From the NCBI GenBank assembly GCA_002731275.1, contig PCBK01000029.1, positions 1-64,000 on the forward strand: a stretch of 64,000 nucleotides of DNA, given 5' to 3'. The position numbers and the translations under genes are program-made. The notes below the pieces were generated by a model, which was given only the letters and a program-made list of their open reading frames with translations, searched no databases and was not told the origin of the DNA. This document shows positions 44,050 through 52,910 of this stretch, in pieces. The stretch comes from Deltaproteobacteria bacterium. Its GTDB lineage: Bacteria > Myxococcota_C > UBA6777. The number at the start of each line of letters is the position of its first letter. Position 1 is the stretch's first letter.

Positions 44050-45612
44050 ATGATTGGTAAGATCCTCAACAATACGTACAAATTGGAAAGAGCACTCTCA
44101 GAAGGCGGAATGGGGCAGGTCTTTGTCGCTTCTCACTTGCGGATCCCTCAACGTGTCTATGCGATTAAGCGCCTCCTACCCGAGCTTGCTGCTTCACCTC
44201 GTTTTCGTGAGCGTTTCCAGGCAGAAGCGCAAGCGATGATGGAGTTGTCACACCCCAGTATCGTCAAGATCGAAGACTTTCTGATTGAAGACGACACCTA
44301 TTTTCTCGTGATGGAGTTTGTGGAGAGTCGCTCACTTGAGGAGAAGATCCTCGAAGAGAAGCGCATTGGACTCGAAGAGGTCCACACCTACATGATCCAA
44401 CTCCTCGATGGATTGGAGTTTTGTCACCAAAAAGGCTTTGTGCATCGTGACCTCAAGCCTTCTAACCTCCTGCTCACCAAACAAGGGGAGCTCAAGATCT
44501 CCGACTTTGGGATCTCCCGACAAGAAAAACGTCTGGACGGGAAAAAACTGACCGCGACCGGAACGGTCCTTGGGACGCCTGAGTACATGAGCCCTGAACA
44601 GATCATGGGCGGAGATCTTGATGGTCGAAGTGACCTCTATTCTACCGGGATCATCTTATTTGAGATGCTCACAGGACACTTGCCCTTTGTGCGTACGGCT
44701 GATCAGCAAGGTACTTACTCTGTGATGTTCGCTCATATCAATGAGGAACCCCCTCCTATCACAGATGTCTCCATCCCTGCATATCTTCGCTCTGCTGTTC
44801 GGTATTGTCTGGAAAAACACCCAAGCGATCGCTTTCAATCTGCGCGTGAACTCAGAGAGTACTTGGAAGACGGGTATGCTGAGTTTCATGAGAAAGGTGA
44901 GCTGCCAACCTCATCATCTTCTGGGCCCGATCTTGCCTTGCCAACACCTGCACAGAAACCTGGTACCGTCCAATTTGTTCGCGGTGAGCAAGCACCTGTC
45001 GCAACACCAACACCAAGAAAAACGGTGGACACTGAACAAGAGTCACAAGAGGTCGAGGTGATCGAAGTCGTCTCTTCCAGCCCTTCTGTAGAAGAGGCCT
45101 CGCCCGTTGTTGATGGGGATGGTGAGGAAGAAAACACCGTGCCTGAGCGCGAAGCTTCGCGCTCCTTTTCGGGTACATTTACGAGCATCGCGTTACTTTT
45201 GATTGTGCTTGTTGGCGGTATTGGCTGGATGATGCGTACACGCGCTCCCGTCTCTGGTGACGAACAACCACAGCAAGCAGGACAACGAGATGCTGGACAC
45301 TCCTTGTTAGGAGAGCGGAAACAGCAGCCAAAGATGCGCCCCTCACGCTACCCAAAGCTGCTCCCTTCTCAACCAGAGAAGACTCGCCGACAACCGCCAC
45401 CAGTTCGTGTTCGCAAAACACCCGGTGGGCCTGACTTAAACAAGTGGCCTCGGCCTGTCTCCGAAGAGTGTGCCGTGTTGCTCCGTTCTTGCATGGAGAG
45501 CTGTTACAAGAGACAAAAGAGCCAAGACTTTGCGCCGGCAAAGGCGTGCCGCCGGCATTGTTGGAAGTTGCGTCTGAGAGGACCTTATCGAAGATTTTGT
45601 AAGGACTCATAA
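44050..45612 (+). CDS. Transmembrane Ser/Thr protein kinase (PknB-like)
   Basis: This is a 520-residue protein. I chose the ATG at 44050, which puts the kinase domain right at the N-terminus; a TTG ten codons upstream exists. The kinase domain (about 10-270) has LSEGGMGQVF, YAIK, HRDLKPSN, SDFGIS and GTPEYMSPEQ, all intact. A Pro/Ser/Glu-rich juxtamembrane linker (about 285-375) leads to one TM segment (about 378-397). The extracytoplasmic tail (about 400-520) ends in a compact six-Cys module (EECAVLLRSCMESC.., ACRRHC.., RFC). It would sense an envelope signal and phosphorylate cytosolic targets such as FHA proteins. Confidence 0.93.
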   Translation: MIGKILNNTYKLERALSEGGMGQVFVASHLRIPQRVYAIKRLLPELAASPRFRERFQAEAQAMMELSHPSIVKIEDFLIEDDTYFLVMEFVESRSLEEKILEEKRIGLEEVHTYMIQLLDGLEFCHQKGFVHRDLKPSNLLLTKQGELKISDFGISRQEKRLDGKKLTATGTVLGTPEYMSPEQIMGGDLDGRSDLYSTGIILFEMLTGHLPFVRTADQQGTYSVMFAHINEEPPPITDVSIPAYLRSAVRYCLEKHPSDRFQSARELREYLEDGYAEFHEKGELPTSSSSGPDLALPTPAQKPGTVQFVRGEQAPVATPTPRKTVDTEQESQEVEVIEVVSSSPSVEEASPVVDGDGEEENTVPEREASRSFSGTFTSIALLLIVLVGGIGWMMRTRAPVSGDEQPQQAGQRDAGHSLLGERKQQPKMRPSRYPKLLPSQPEKTRRQPPPVRVRKTPGGPDLNKWPRPVSEECAVLLRSCMESCYKRQKSQDFAPAKACRRHCWKLRLRGPYRRFCKDS

Positions 45613-45717
45613 ACATCCACATCGCGCTCTGGTTCGTAGAGGTTATGAACACTTGAGTTGTGGTTCTCTGGTGGATTCTTTTTTTATAGTTTATTTTTTG
45701 AACGAGAAACAAACAGC

Positions 45718-45733
45718 CTGGAAGGTTTTCCAG
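45718..45733. promoter_or_regulatory. Inverted repeat before the cysteine-rich lipoprotein gene
   Basis: CTGGAA-GGTT-TTCCAG is a perfect six-base inverted repeat with a T-run (TTTTTT) about ten bases downstream. It may end the kinase transcript or act as an operator for the next gene. Confidence 0.35.
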
Positions 45734-45814
45734 TGAGGTAGTGTTTTTTGGGCTGAGTTGGCATATCGGCCAAATGATCGTGTTGCCTTTGTGGGTGTGT
45801 GGAGAGGCGAATTG

Positions 45815-48778
45815 TTGATTGTATTGGACATACGACATCAGCGAGCAACTACTTTGAGCTTATGGCTCGCGTTGTGTTGTCTGCTATGGGCGATGGCTTG
45901 CTCTCCGGCGAATCATGAGAAAGTCGATGAGACGCCTTTTTCAGATGCTGGCCCGCAGGATGGCGTTGTGGGGGATCGTAGGGCTTGTCAGAATGACTTG
46001 GACTGTCCGAATCCACAACACATTTGCAAGTCAGGTGTGTGTGTGGATCGACGTGGTTGCAAGGTCGATGCGGATTGTAAGGATCCAGCACACCCCAAGT
46101 GTCTGGATGGGATTTGTGATGTGTTGCCCCCTGAGTGCCGAGCCGATACAGACTGTCAGGATGCTTCAAAACCCTACTGTTTAGAGGGGCGTTGTCAGGC
46201 GAAGACATGCCTCGTTGATGCCGACTGCTCAGAGCCTTTGAGGCCTTTTTGTGTTGCAGGGGTGTGTGCTGCGAGCGCAAGCTGCACGAAAGATCTCGAT
46301 TGTAAGAACCCAAAAGCACCCCTTTGCCGAGATGGACTTTGTGTCGCCAACCGAGACTGTGTAGAGCACGCAGACTGTAAGAATCCACAAGCGCCTGTGT
46401 GTCTCTCTGGGAGCTGTGTAGCAGAGTGTTTGGTCGATAAAGATTGCAAGGATTTGTCGAGACCCTGGTGTGTGGATCGTCGCTGTGTCTCTGGGGCACA
46501 GTGTTTCCAGGACTGGGAGTGTCGAGAACCTGCCTTACCTGTCTGTCGTTCCGGGCGCTGTAGTCCGATGGGTGTGGAGTGTTTTAGTTCTTTTGACTGC
46601 AAAGAGGGTGCGCGTCCACTTTGTTTCGAGCGTCGCTGTATCGCGGCGGAGTGTCGCCGGGATGCGGATTGTATGCTGCCGAACAAACCGCGTTGTCAGG
46701 AATACCGATGTGTCCCTGATTGCCAAAGTGATGTGGATTGTGGGAGCGGTCAACAGTGTGCAAACGGTCGTTGTACACCACGGACGGAGTGTCAAAGTGA
46801 TGCCGACTGTGTAGACCCTGCTCGCTCGATTTGCTTTGCAGGGGTTTGCTCACCTCCATTACCTGAGTGTCAGGAAAACCTCGATTGTTCAGATATCTCC
46901 AAACCCAATTGTGCAAGTAATCAGTGTGTGCTTGAGGCGGTCTGTCAGCAAAATAGCGATTGCACAGAGAGCGCACGTCCACTATGTGTTTCTGGTGTAT
47001 GTGCGCCAAAGAGTGGTTGTAAGCTGGATTCGGACTGTAGAGATAAGAGCAAGCCATTTTGTGATGTGCGCACTGGAAAATGTGGCCAATGTGCGAGTCA
47101 ACGGGACTGTGCGAGTTGGCAATTCTGTCACGCGACGGCGCTGACATGTGCGATCAAGCCAGGCTCGTGTGCTTCTGACTTTGATTGCCGTGGTGTGTTG
47201 GGAAAACCTTTTTGTGTCGCGAATGTATGTGCTCCATGCCGAACGGGTTCGGACTGTAAGTCGTTGCACGAATGTCAGGCGAATCAATGTGTCTTTGTCG
47301 GTTGTAAGAGTGATACAGAGTGCAAGCCCAGGGTTTGCTCTTCGACGAAGAAGATCTGTGTGGAGTGCACAACGGATCGTCATTGTGGGAGCAACGCACG
47401 TTGTGATCAGACACTCTCTCGCTGTGTACTGCGTGCAGGGTGCACAACGGACTCCGACTGTTCAAAGTCCAAACCCGCGTGCCTGTTGGCGAGCAAGTCG
47501 TGTGTGGAGTGCACGGATAATTCGTACTGTCCGAGTGGATATCAGTGCAATCAGAAGACCAATTTATGTGTCAACTGTACATCGACATCGGATTGTTTGC
47601 GGGGGCAAGTCTGTTTGGGAGGGAAGTGTACGGTTGGGTGTGTGGCTGACAAAGATTGTCGCGTCGGAAAGATCTGCCAACAAAATCAATGTGTCGATGG
47701 ATGTCGTCGTACTGGAGATTGCCAGAGTGGTTACACCTGTCTCAACAATCTCTGTGTGGCTGTGTGCAGTCCTGATACGACGGGCAATGGCTACGATCTC
47801 AAATGTCGCTTGTTGGATAGCAGCAAGCGGTATTGTAAGCCTGTACTGAATCAGTGTGTGCAGTGTTTTGCCAATACACATTGCCAGTCTTACGGGAAGG
47901 ATCGACCTGTTTGTGACCTGAAGACGCATACTTGTGTGTGTAATGGTGACAGTGATTGCACGGCGTCATCGAATTCGACGAGTGGGGCGTGTGAGACAAC
48001 ATCACGTCGTTGTGTCGAGTGTACCAACGATACACATTGCCGTCGGGGATACATTTGCAATGCGTCCAATGTGTGCGAGTTGGGGTGCCGAAAGGATCTG
48101 GATTGTGCAGGAGGCCAAAAGTGTTCGTCCAACAAATGTGTGGAGTGCACGAGTGATACAGATTGCCAGGGGCGTTCGCGTCCTGTGTGTTGGAAGGGGG
48201 CGTGTGTGGAGTGTGGGGCAGATAAGGATTGTCCCACACAGACTGTATGTGAACCAGCCCTGAAGCTGTGTTATCGGGCTTCGGAACCTATCCAGTGCCA
48301 GCCTTGTGCGCAAGGTGCGCGCTGTGCAGTTGGGCATCAATGTGTCAGGGCAGTGATCAGCAGCAAGGCAGCGGAGACCGTTTGTTTGCGTCAGTGCAAA
48401 GCCAACGCGGACTGTCCTCGCGGGTTTACATGTGGAAGTCCTAGCCGTCCTTCGTTACAAGGCTATTGCTGGCCAGCGAGCGGGACCTTATCTTCTTCTT
48501 ATCGTTCGTGTCGTGGTGTGTTTGATATCGGAAAGGTTTGTGACAGTAAAAAGACAACGACCAAGACCTGTGGCCTCTCTGGTATCACGATGAACACCTA
48601 CTACACAGATGCTTTTTGCTCAACTCTCGAAGGCGGTGTGTGTCGGGTGGGTTGTCGCTGGCAGGGCGATTCGTGTCCTGTAGGTTATCGTTGTGGTTGT
48701 CCTTCGGGATATGTTCCTTATGGGAGTTACAGCTGTCGTAGCGCTTCGGGGACGACGTTGGCGCGCTGTGTCCGGTGA
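45815..48778 (+). CDS. Giant cysteine-rich lipoprotein with Dickkopf-like repeats
   Basis: The protein has about 987 residues. The TTG at 45815 has GGAGAGG seven bases upstream and gives a compact lipoprotein signal ending in WAMAC; a frame from 45758 adds an implausible leader. The rest is about 25-30 short repeats of the form CxxDxDCxxPxxPxCxxGxCV, the Dickkopf N-terminal-like cysteine pattern known in myxobacterial secreted proteins. The last about 130 residues are a different Cys-containing domain. With well over 100 Cys it must fold with many disulphides outside the cytoplasm. Probably a surface-exposed lipoprotein; ligand unknown. Confidence 0.85.
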   Translation: MIVLDIRHQRATTLSLWLALCCLLWAMACSPANHEKVDETPFSDAGPQDGVVGDRRACQNDLDCPNPQHICKSGVCVDRRGCKVDADCKDPAHPKCLDGICDVLPPECRADTDCQDASKPYCLEGRCQAKTCLVDADCSEPLRPFCVAGVCAASASCTKDLDCKNPKAPLCRDGLCVANRDCVEHADCKNPQAPVCLSGSCVAECLVDKDCKDLSRPWCVDRRCVSGAQCFQDWECREPALPVCRSGRCSPMGVECFSSFDCKEGARPLCFERRCIAAECRRDADCMLPNKPRCQEYRCVPDCQSDVDCGSGQQCANGRCTPRTECQSDADCVDPARSICFAGVCSPPLPECQENLDCSDISKPNCASNQCVLEAVCQQNSDCTESARPLCVSGVCAPKSGCKLDSDCRDKSKPFCDVRTGKCGQCASQRDCASWQFCHATALTCAIKPGSCASDFDCRGVLGKPFCVANVCAPCRTGSDCKSLHECQANQCVFVGCKSDTECKPRVCSSTKKICVECTTDRHCGSNARCDQTLSRCVLRAGCTTDSDCSKSKPACLLASKSCVECTDNSYCPSGYQCNQKTNLCVNCTSTSDCLRGQVCLGGKCTVGCVADKDCRVGKICQQNQCVDGCRRTGDCQSGYTCLNNLCVAVCSPDTTGNGYDLKCRLLDSSKRYCKPVLNQCVQCFANTHCQSYGKDRPVCDLKTHTCVCNGDSDCTASSNSTSGACETTSRRCVECTNDTHCRRGYICNASNVCELGCRKDLDCAGGQKCSSNKCVECTSDTDCQGRSRPVCWKGACVECGADKDCPTQTVCEPALKLCYRASEPIQCQPCAQGARCAVGHQCVRAVISSKAAETVCLRQCKANADCPRGFTCGSPSRPSLQGYCWPASGTLSSSYRSCRGVFDIGKVCDSKKTTTKTCGLSGITMNTYYTDAFCSTLEGGVCRVGCRWQGDSCPVGYRCGCPSGYVPYGSYSCRSASGTTLARCVR

Positions 48779-48897
48779 GGAGTGTTTGTCTCCCTTTGTC
48801 TGAAGGGGAGCGAGCAGAGCGCTGTTTGTGGTATGTAATGGATACCTGATAAAACAGCATTCCGATCCACCTTCAACGATAGGATGGTCCATTTGCC

Positions 48898-49608
48898 ATG
48901 GGACGTTTGATTTCTTATTTATTTTCCCCCAAAAAGTTGTTGGAAGCGATCCGCGAGCACAAAATCCAGATCAAGGGTTTCTTTGTGTTGAGTCTCGCCT
49001 CCGTTTTGACTCTTCTTACAGTCCTGCCGATCTTTGGTATCTTGTTGGCCAAGATTATCGTGTCTGGGGTGTTGCCCTGGTCCGCTTTGTGGAAGGCGTT
49101 TAAGACAACCGCAGTGTTGATGATGGGGATCCCACTTATCAAGTGGCTTGGGCAGAGCTATGTGATTCGCTTTCACCTACGTTCGAAGCAGTATGTCGAA
49201 CAAACACCGACGTTTTCGGTGATCTTGTTGGCGCGTAGCTTTGGCTTGTTGCCGATCATCTTGTTGTTGCCTTTGAAGGTGTTGTTGTTGCCACCACAAG
49301 ATATCGTCTGGCACCTGTTTTTTCCTCCCGTGACGTCGATTCTTTTGACGGGGATTGAGCAGGTCGCGACGTTGCCTGCATGGTCCATGTTGGATTTCTT
49401 TGTGTTGACGCGTGCAGCGCCGTATGTGCGACCGAGTTTTTGGATCTCTGTGGTGATGTTCTTCTTGACGTTCTTCTTGACGTTTCGAAAAATCCGTCAG
49501 CTCAGTGAGCTGCCGTCGGGGTTTGTCTTTGGGAGAGTGTTGTTGGCGGTGATCTCTTGGGATCTGTGTAGTTTTGGTGTGTTGATGTTGTTGCCAACGA
49601 TATTGTGA
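48898..49608 (+). CDS. Integral membrane protein of unknown function
   Basis: This is a 236-residue protein with about five or six hydrophobic segments (near 28-50, 60-80, 105-130, 140-165, 178-198 and 212-234). It opens with LISYLFSPKKLLEAIREHK, a short amphipathic stretch seen at the start of some Yip1-like membrane proteins. That resemblance is loose and I do not assign a family. It lies 119 bases after the cysteine-rich lipoprotein gene and converges with the S1-domain gene. Confidence 0.7.
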   Translation: MGRLISYLFSPKKLLEAIREHKIQIKGFFVLSLASVLTLLTVLPIFGILLAKIIVSGVLPWSALWKAFKTTAVLMMGIPLIKWLGQSYVIRFHLRSKQYVEQTPTFSVILLARSFGLLPIILLLPLKVLLLPPQDIVWHLFFPPVTSILLTGIEQVATLPAWSMLDFFVLTRAAPYVRPSFWISVVMFFLTFFLTFRKIRQLSELPSGFVFGRVLLAVISWDLCSFGVLMLLPTIL

Positions 49609-49641
49609 AGGGGAGGATGAGGGGAGGGGAGTGGGTCGAGA

Positions 49642-51075
49642 TTAGTTGTTGATCTTGATATTTTTGAGCATATCGCCGAGCGTTCCGAATACTTTTTCGG
49701 AGGACTCGTTGGAGGACGAAGCGGCGCGGTTGTTGTTTCGCGGTGCTTGGCTGCGTTCGCGTTTGGGTCTGGAGGCACGAGGTTGCGCATTCGCAGGAGC
49801 ATCTGTGAGTGCTTTGATGCTCAGGCCGATGCGGCGCTTTTCGGCGTCGTTGCGGATCACTTTGACTTCGATCGTTTCACCGATATTCACGACATCGTTG
49901 GGGTGTTGGATGTGCTGGTGTGAGAGCTCAGAGATGTGGATCAAGCCATCGATTCCAGGAAGCAACTCGACGAAAGCACCGAAGTCCTCAACGCGGACAA
50001 CTTTTCCATTCACAACCGCATCTTCTGGGAAGCGCTCGATCGCTTGTTGCCAGGGATTTTTTTCGAGGGCTTTCATCGACAAGGAGATACGTTGTTGGGT
50101 GGGGTCGACTTGAAGGACTTTGACTTGGACCTTCTGCCCTTTTTGTAAGACGTCTTTGGGGTTGTTGGTTCGTTGATGGGAGATCTCGGAGACGTGGACA
50201 AGCCCTTCGACAGTTGGTGCGATCTCAACAAATGCGCCATACGAGGTGAGAGAGGTGACGACACCTTCGTGGTCGCTACCTGCTTGCAGGTCTTGGAGGA
50301 ACGTGACTGCAGACTCTTTGGCCTCTGCTTCGAGGATGGCACGGCGTGACATCACGATTTGGCGGCCATTTTCTTTCCACTCAAGGATGTGGAAGGTGAG
50401 GGTCTGACCGACGTATTTTTCGATATTGTCACAGTAGCGTAGCTCGATGTGAGAGGCTGGGCAGAAGGCACGACGCCCTTGAAGGCGAAGTTCCAGACCT
50501 CCCTTGTTACGTGCGACGACCTCTGCTTCGAGGGGCTGCTTGGCATCAAACGCGGCTTTTAGAGAGGCGAGAAGTTGCTTCTCTTCTTCGCGTTTTTTGC
50601 GCTCTTCTTCGGCCTTGGCGGCTTTCGCTGCAGCCTCAGCGGCGAGCTCTTCCTCACTCTTTGTGGGGGCTGCGACGTCTGCCTGAGGGGCTGTTTCAGC
50701 TTCAGCTGCGGCTGCTTCAGCGGTAGGAGCTGAAGCTGTGGGAGTTTCTGTTGTAGGAGCTTCAGCGGTGGCGGCTTCAGTTGTGGTTGTCTCTTCTACA
50801 GGCGCAGCGGCAGTTTTTTCTGTCGATGCAGTGTCTTCAGTTGTGGCTGTAGCTTCTTGTGTGGCTGTGGCTTCTTGTGTGGTTGTGGCTTCTTGTGTGG
50901 CTGAAGTGGCCTGTGTTTGTACCTCAGGGGAGGGGGTGGTGTCTTGTGCTTCTGTGGTTGTTTGCGTTTCTGCTGTCATGGTTGTTTGAGCTGCCTCGGC
51001 GTCGTTTGTTTGAGTGGGTTGGGTTGTGGTTGATTTGTTTTCTTGTTTATCCGACAAGAGGGTGGAACTCTCCAT
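49642..51075 (-). CDS. Ribosomal protein S1-like RNA-binding protein with three S1 domains
   Basis: This is a 477-residue protein. The first about 150 residues are low-complexity Thr/Ala/Glu-rich, then a Lys/Glu-rich coiled segment. Three S1 (OB-fold) domains follow, near 185-255, 265-345 and 350-425. The last two are canonical (GVVTSLTSYGAFVEI..VEGLVHVSEISH; GKVVRVEDFGAFVELLPGIDGLIHISELSH). A basic tail ends the protein. S1 proteins help bind mRNA to the 30S subunit; three domains instead of six is frequent outside Enterobacteria. Whether this is the main S1 or an accessory RNA chaperone cannot be decided here. Confidence 0.85.
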   Translation of the reverse strand: MESSTLLSDKQENKSTTTQPTQTNDAEAAQTTMTAETQTTTEAQDTTPSPEVQTQATSATQEATTTQEATATQEATATTEDTASTEKTAAAPVEETTTTEAATAEAPTTETPTASAPTAEAAAAEAETAPQADVAAPTKSEEELAAEAAAKAAKAEEERKKREEEKQLLASLKAAFDAKQPLEAEVVARNKGGLELRLQGRRAFCPASHIELRYCDNIEKYVGQTLTFHILEWKENGRQIVMSRRAILEAEAKESAVTFLQDLQAGSDHEGVVTSLTSYGAFVEIAPTVEGLVHVSEISHQRTNNPKDVLQKGQKVQVKVLQVDPTQQRISLSMKALEKNPWQQAIERFPEDAVVNGKVVRVEDFGAFVELLPGIDGLIHISELSHQHIQHPNDVVNIGETIEVKVIRNDAEKRRIGLSIKALTDAPANAQPRASRPKRERSQAPRNNNRAASSSNESSEKVFGTLGDMLKNIKINN

Positions 51076-51208
51076 GATATCTCTCCCTGGATATAGACCT
51101 GTTCACGTTACAACAATCCATCAATAACTTCATTGCAAGTCTGAAAAATGATCCAAATGCACTTTCTTTTTGTCGAAAGGCTACACTTTCAGGATGCAGA
51201 AGGTGGGG

Positions 51209-51625
51209 TTAAGGTTTTTCATACTGAGGAGGAAATCCTGCTTCTTTCCATTGTTTAAATCGTAAACGACTGTTTTGACGGAGAGATGCGTTGTACACCT
51301 CAGCGAAGTCGACGACGACAGAAAATTGCTTTACATAGTCAAAGGGAGCTTCTCGTCCGAGGACGATGGCCTGTGCACCTTCGACTTGAAGATCTTCGTG
51401 TGAGATCATGATTGTGTGACAAGAGACATCACAAGGATAAATGGCGTGGGGGATAAAGCTTGTTTTGTCGAAAGTCCAGAGCAGTTGATCGAGTTGTTGA
51501 GCGTGTTCGGGATCGCGAGCGAGGATCAACGTCTGGAGTGATTGTTGGTGGAGTTGTTTGACCTGTTGGCAGACGGACAAGTCCTTTGTTGGGGTGTCCA
51601 GGTGGATAAATCGGACTTGAGGCAT
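51209..51625 (-). CDS. holC: DNA polymerase III chi subunit
   Basis: This is a 138-residue protein from the ATG at 51625 (GGAG upstream); longer in-frame starts exist at 51643 and 51664. VRFIHLDTPTKDLSVCQQV, LILARDPEHAQQLDQLLWTF, FIPHAI and APFDYVKQFSVVVDFAEVYN match the HolC pattern (strand, LDxLLWTFD, FIPH, VVxDxAE). Chi links the clamp loader to single-stranded-DNA-binding protein during replication. Length is that of the family. It diverges from the PHP gene. Confidence 0.82.
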   Translation of the reverse strand: MPQVRFIHLDTPTKDLSVCQQVKQLHQQSLQTLILARDPEHAQQLDQLLWTFDKTSFIPHAIYPCDVSCHTIMISHEDLQVEGAQAIVLGREAPFDYVKQFSVVVDFAEVYNASLRQNSRLRFKQWKEAGFPPQYEKP

Positions 51626-51954
51626 GGTAACAAATTGCTCCATGAGGTCGAGAAAACAAGACAAAACTACACATCTTTTGACGTCGTGCGACTACTATGT
51701 AGGACATAGCATGGCATTTGTAAAGTGTTGGGGGAGAAACAATTTGGCAAACTCCTTGGAGACTGACAAAACCTGCTTTTTTTTGGAAAGGTTGGGCTGG
51801 TCCTTGCATCCGTAGAAAAATATGATATGTTCTATATCTCGAAAAAGAGAGCGTAAATAACAATTATAGAAGAAGCCCGAGACAAGGGCACTATCGCTCC
51901 AAATGACACAGTCACACCTTGTGGAGCATGGTTTTTGCGACGAGGAATAGGGTT
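51626..51954. other. Divergent intergenic region holC / PHP gene
   Basis: These 329 bases separate two divergent genes. They contain A/T-rich DNA at 51770-51870, a run of eight T at 51778-51785 and GCCC-N7-GGGC near 51873-51888. A TTGCAT-N16-TATGTT pair near 51805-51835 is a weak plus-strand promoter candidate. Confidence 0.4.
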
Positions 51955-52857
51955 TTGCTGATCGATTTACATGTTCATTCTCATCATTCCATTTCTGGTG
52001 TTCTTGAGCCCGAAGAAATTATTTTGCGTGCCAAACAAGTCGGACTTGATGGTGTTTGCTTTACCGAAAACCAACCCTTCTCGGAGTGGAAAGAGTTAAA
52101 AGAGCTCGGGAAAGTGCACGATGTCGCGGTATTTGTTGGACTTGAAGTGTCCACCGATTGTGGCCACTACCTGTTGTTCTTTCCTGATCCCAAGCAGGTT
52201 GAGCCCGGCGCATGGTTTGACAGCGAAGAGGGCGAAGAGACGACTCTGCTGTTTGACAAAGTACGTGCTGCCGTTGAGCGCCTTGGTGGCGTGATGATCG
52301 CTTCGCGTCCATATGACCTGCGCATCCCCCATCCACTCGGAGATCGGATCTTCTCCCTTAAAGGGATTCACGGGATCGAAGTCCGCAACGGACGCTGCAA
52401 CACGCTCGTCAATGACTTCGCACTTGAAGCGTGTTTCCACCTGCGCTTTGCCGCCGTTGGTGGTAGCCACACACTCGATACCTTGACAAAACTTGGGACT
52501 GTCGCGACGCTGTTTGGTGAGACCATCGCAGACGAAGCAGCCCTGATCAACGCCCTCAAAGAAGGCAACGTCTGGCCTGTTGAAATCTCCGAAACGCCCG
52601 TCCTTCGAAATAATCGGGATATGGGTGATCGTGGAGATCGTCGTGGTCGTGATGACCGTCGTGGTCGTGATGATCGTCGTGGTCGTGATGACCGCCGTGG
52701 TCGTGATGACCGACGCGATTCCCGTGGTCGCGATGACCGTCGTGGTCGCCGTGACTCTCGTGGACGCGACGACCGTCGTGGACGTGATGACCGACGCGAT
52801 TCGAGAAGTCGTGATGATCGTGGCGGTCGACGTGGTGGAAATAGCCGACGTCGATAA
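51955..52857 (+). CDS. PHP-domain protein with Arg/Asp-rich repeat tail
   Basis: The protein has about 300 residues. The TTG at 51955 has GAGGA eight bases upstream and starts the protein right at the domain (MLIDLHVHS); an ATG at 51928 is an alternative with poor spacing. The PHP domain (about 1-210) keeps DLHVHSHHS, FTENQPF and GLEVS. The usual HPYR His is replaced (SRPYDLR), and the SDAH motif reads GGSHT, so some metal ligands differ. The last about 75 residues are tandem RGRDDR repeats, disordered and rich in Arg and Asp, resembling RGG/RD tails that bind RNA or phase-separate. Function unknown; possibly a phosphoesterase. Confidence 0.8.
   Translation: MLIDLHVHSHHSISGVLEPEEIILRAKQVGLDGVCFTENQPFSEWKELKELGKVHDVAVFVGLEVSTDCGHYLLFFPDPKQVEPGAWFDSEEGEETTLLFDKVRAAVERLGGVMIASRPYDLRIPHPLGDRIFSLKGIHGIEVRNGRCNTLVNDFALEACFHLRFAAVGGSHTLDTLTKLGTVATLFGETIADEAALINALKEGNVWPVEISETPVLRNNRDMGDRGDRRGRDDRRGRDDRRGRDDRRGRDDRRDSRGRDDRRGRRDSRGRDDRRGRDDRRDSRSRDDRGGRRGGNSRRR
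52618..52855 (+). repeat. Tandem 18-base repeats encoding RGRDDR units
   Basis: About 12 imperfect copies of an 18-base unit (CGTGGTCGTGATGACCGT type) encode the Arg/Asp-rich tail of the PHP protein. Copies differ mainly at third codon positions, and some carry DSRGRD variants. Such repeats change copy number by slippage. Confidence 0.85.
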
Positions 52858-52910
52858 TTTCACCTCTTGCTCCCCTCTTCAGACATGTCACTCCTTTCCC
52901 CCACCTTTGG

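Noticed and set aside
52096-52863. 255-codon minus-strand frame across the PHP gene with a Thr/Ile/Val-rich start
   Set aside because: It is the reverse complement of the RGRDDR repeats; no ribosome site and no domain.
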